From Clostridia bacterium (lineage in GTDB: Bacteria; Bacillota; Clostridia; DSM-8532), in contig JAOABT010000048.1 of the NCBI GenBank assembly GCA_026418215.1, forward strand, positions 1 to 6,435: a stretch of 6,435 nucleotides of DNA, in the 5' to 3' direction. The position numbers and the translations under genes were made by a program. Shown piece by piece: positions 5,503 through 6,435 of the stretch (the first letter of the stretch is position 1; each line of letters opens with the position of its first letter). The notes below the pieces were generated by a model, which was given only the letters and a program-made list of their open reading frames with translations, made no database searches and was not told the origin of the DNA.

Positions 5503-6435
5503 TCACATGGTGATGGTCTGCTCACGGGCAGGTCCCACACCGATGTACTTCATGGGAACGCCTGTAATCTCTTCAATTCTTCTTACATATTTCTTTGCAG
5601 CCTCAGGCAGGGAGTCAAAGCGCCTTGCTTTGGAGATATCAATGCCCTTCCAGCTTTCAAACTCCTCGTAAACGGGCTCACAGCGAGACAGCTCCTTCAG
5701 GTTTGAAGGATAATAGTCAATAACCTTTCCATCGAGCTTGTAGGCCACGCAAAGCTTGATGCCGTCAAGCTTGCCAATGGTATCAAGGTGATTCATGCAA
5801 AGACCTGTAAGACCGTTAACACGGGCCGCATACTTAAGCATCACGGCGTCCAGCCATCCGGTACGACGGGGACGACCGGTGGTTGTGCCGTATTCATGGC
5901 CTAATTCCCTGATGGTGTCGCCGATCTCGTTAAGCTGTTCCGTGACAAAGGGGCCTGCTCCCACACGAGAGGTATAGGCCTTCATAACTCCCAGAACCTC
6001 GGTAATCATACGGGGGCCAACACCGGCACCGGTGCAAACGCCGCCGGCAATAGGGTTTGAAGAGGTCACGAAAGGATAGGTTCCGAAGTCGATATCCAGG
6101 AAGGTCGCCTGAGCGCCTTCAAACAGCACAACCTTTTCCTGCTCCAAAGCCACATGGATAATAGAATTTACGTCACGCACAAAGGGGCGGAGCCTTTCTG
6201 CATACGCCAGGTAGTCCTCAATGATCTTTTCAGCGTCGAGGGGCTCGCCGCCATAGACCTTTGTGATGATGGCATTCTTTATTTCAATATTGGCATAAAC
6301 CTTTTCTCTGAAGGTGTCCGGGTCCATGAGATCGCCCATGCGGATACCGCTTCTTTCAGCCTTGTCCGTATAGGCAGGACCAATGCCGCGCTTGGTGGTG
6401 CCAAGGCCGTCCTTGCCTCTCGCGCTCTCCTGAAG
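5503..6435 (-). CDS. purA: Adenylosuccinate synthetase, C-terminal part, cut by the window edge
   Basis: This enzyme joins IMP and aspartate using GTP, the first committed step from IMP to AMP. The reading frame is open through position 6435, giving 310 residues. About 120 N-terminal residues with the GDEGKGK-type nucleotide loop lie outside, since the family is about 430 long. Seen are [10 protein letters not shown] (fragment residues 13-22), whose Arg16 corresponds to the subunit-crossing Arg143 of E. coli. [23 protein letters not shown] begins near residue 105. RVGAGPF is present, as is [16 protein letters not shown] near 183-198 with the IMP and aspartate-binding arginines. The C-terminus has [21 protein letters not shown] methionine at 6339 is internal, because conserved sequence continues upstream of it. 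The gene converges on pgmB, is separated by a strong terminator, and is unrelated to the sugar module. No odd residues are seen. Confidence 0.96.
   Translation of the reverse strand, partial: LQESARGKDGLGTTKRGIGPAYTDKAERSGIRMGDLMDPDTFREKVYANIEIKNAIITKVYGGEPLDAEKIIEDYLAYAERLRPFVRDVNSIIHVALEQEKVVLFEGAQATFLDIDFGTYPFVTSSNPIAGGVCTGAGVGPRMITEVLGVMKAYTSRVGAGPFVTEQLNEIGDTIRELGHEYGTTTGRPRRTGWLDAVMLKYAARVNGLTGLCMNHLDTIGKLDGIKLCVAYKLDGKVIDYYPSNLKELSRCEPVYEEFESWKGIDISKARRFDSLPEAAKKYVRRIEEITGVPMKYIGVGPAREQTITM

Noticed and set aside
5491..5513. TCACCA/TGGTGA inverted repeat over the purA stop codon as a terminator
   Set aside because: The stem is only 6 bp with an 11-nt loop and no following U run; the strong hairpin at 5357-5398 explains termination better.
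6337..6339. ATG at 6339 as start of purA
   Set aside because: Upstream in-frame sequence encodes conserved [10 protein letters not shown] and continues to the window end, so this methionine is internal.
1..6435. tRNA, rRNA, CRISPR, insertion sequence or attachment site
   Set aside because: No cloverleaf T-loop signature, regularly spaced long repeats, transposase motifs or terminal inverted repeats were seen on either strand.

Overview
The window looks like chromosomal DNA from a low-to-moderate GC Gram-positive bacterium (Bacillota, probably a Clostridia or Lachnospiraceae-type anaerobe). The reasons are strong AGGAGG-like ribosome binding sites with a regular 8-nt spacing, consensus sigma-A promoters, a GH65 maltose phosphorylase paired with beta-phosphoglucomutase, and a MalR-like LacI-family repressor. 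This taxonomic call is inference; no marker gene fixes it.

Layout. Positions 1-4263 hold a three-gene leftward cluster, transcribed in the order LacI-family regulator (3247-4263), GH65 maltose phosphorylase (899-3187) and alpha-glucan phosphorylase (1-860, cut by the window edge). The gaps are 59 and 38 nt, with no terminator visible in either. Positions 4264-4548 form a divergent control region. It has one consensus-like promoter per direction (TTGACA-17-TATAAT leftward, TTGACT-17-TATAAT rightward), each followed by a copy of a LacI-type operator (TGCAAACGnTTGnA). Rightward from 4549 to 5202 lies beta-phosphoglucomutase (pgmB). Positions 5203-5502 carry no gene. They hold a three-part repeat that could form alternative hairpins, a 12-bp palindrome and a strong bidirectional terminator (5357-5398). 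Positions 5503-6435 hold the C-terminal part of adenylosuccinate synthetase (purA), leftward and cut at its 5' end; it is an unrelated housekeeping gene converging on pgmB.

How the genes fit together. Maltose phosphorylase splits maltose with phosphate into glucose and beta-glucose 1-phosphate, which PgmB converts to glucose 6-phosphate. The glucan phosphorylase would shorten maltodextrin or glycogen chains to alpha-glucose 1-phosphate, which needs a different (alpha) phosphoglucomutase not seen here. The regulator probably represses both directions, and its own operon, through the matched operators. No transporter, amylase or glucanotransferase is visible, so the module is either intracellular or served by loci elsewhere.

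Nothing here amounts to a plainly new system. The most informative parts are the mirror-image regulatory region and the unexplained pgmB 3' trailer.
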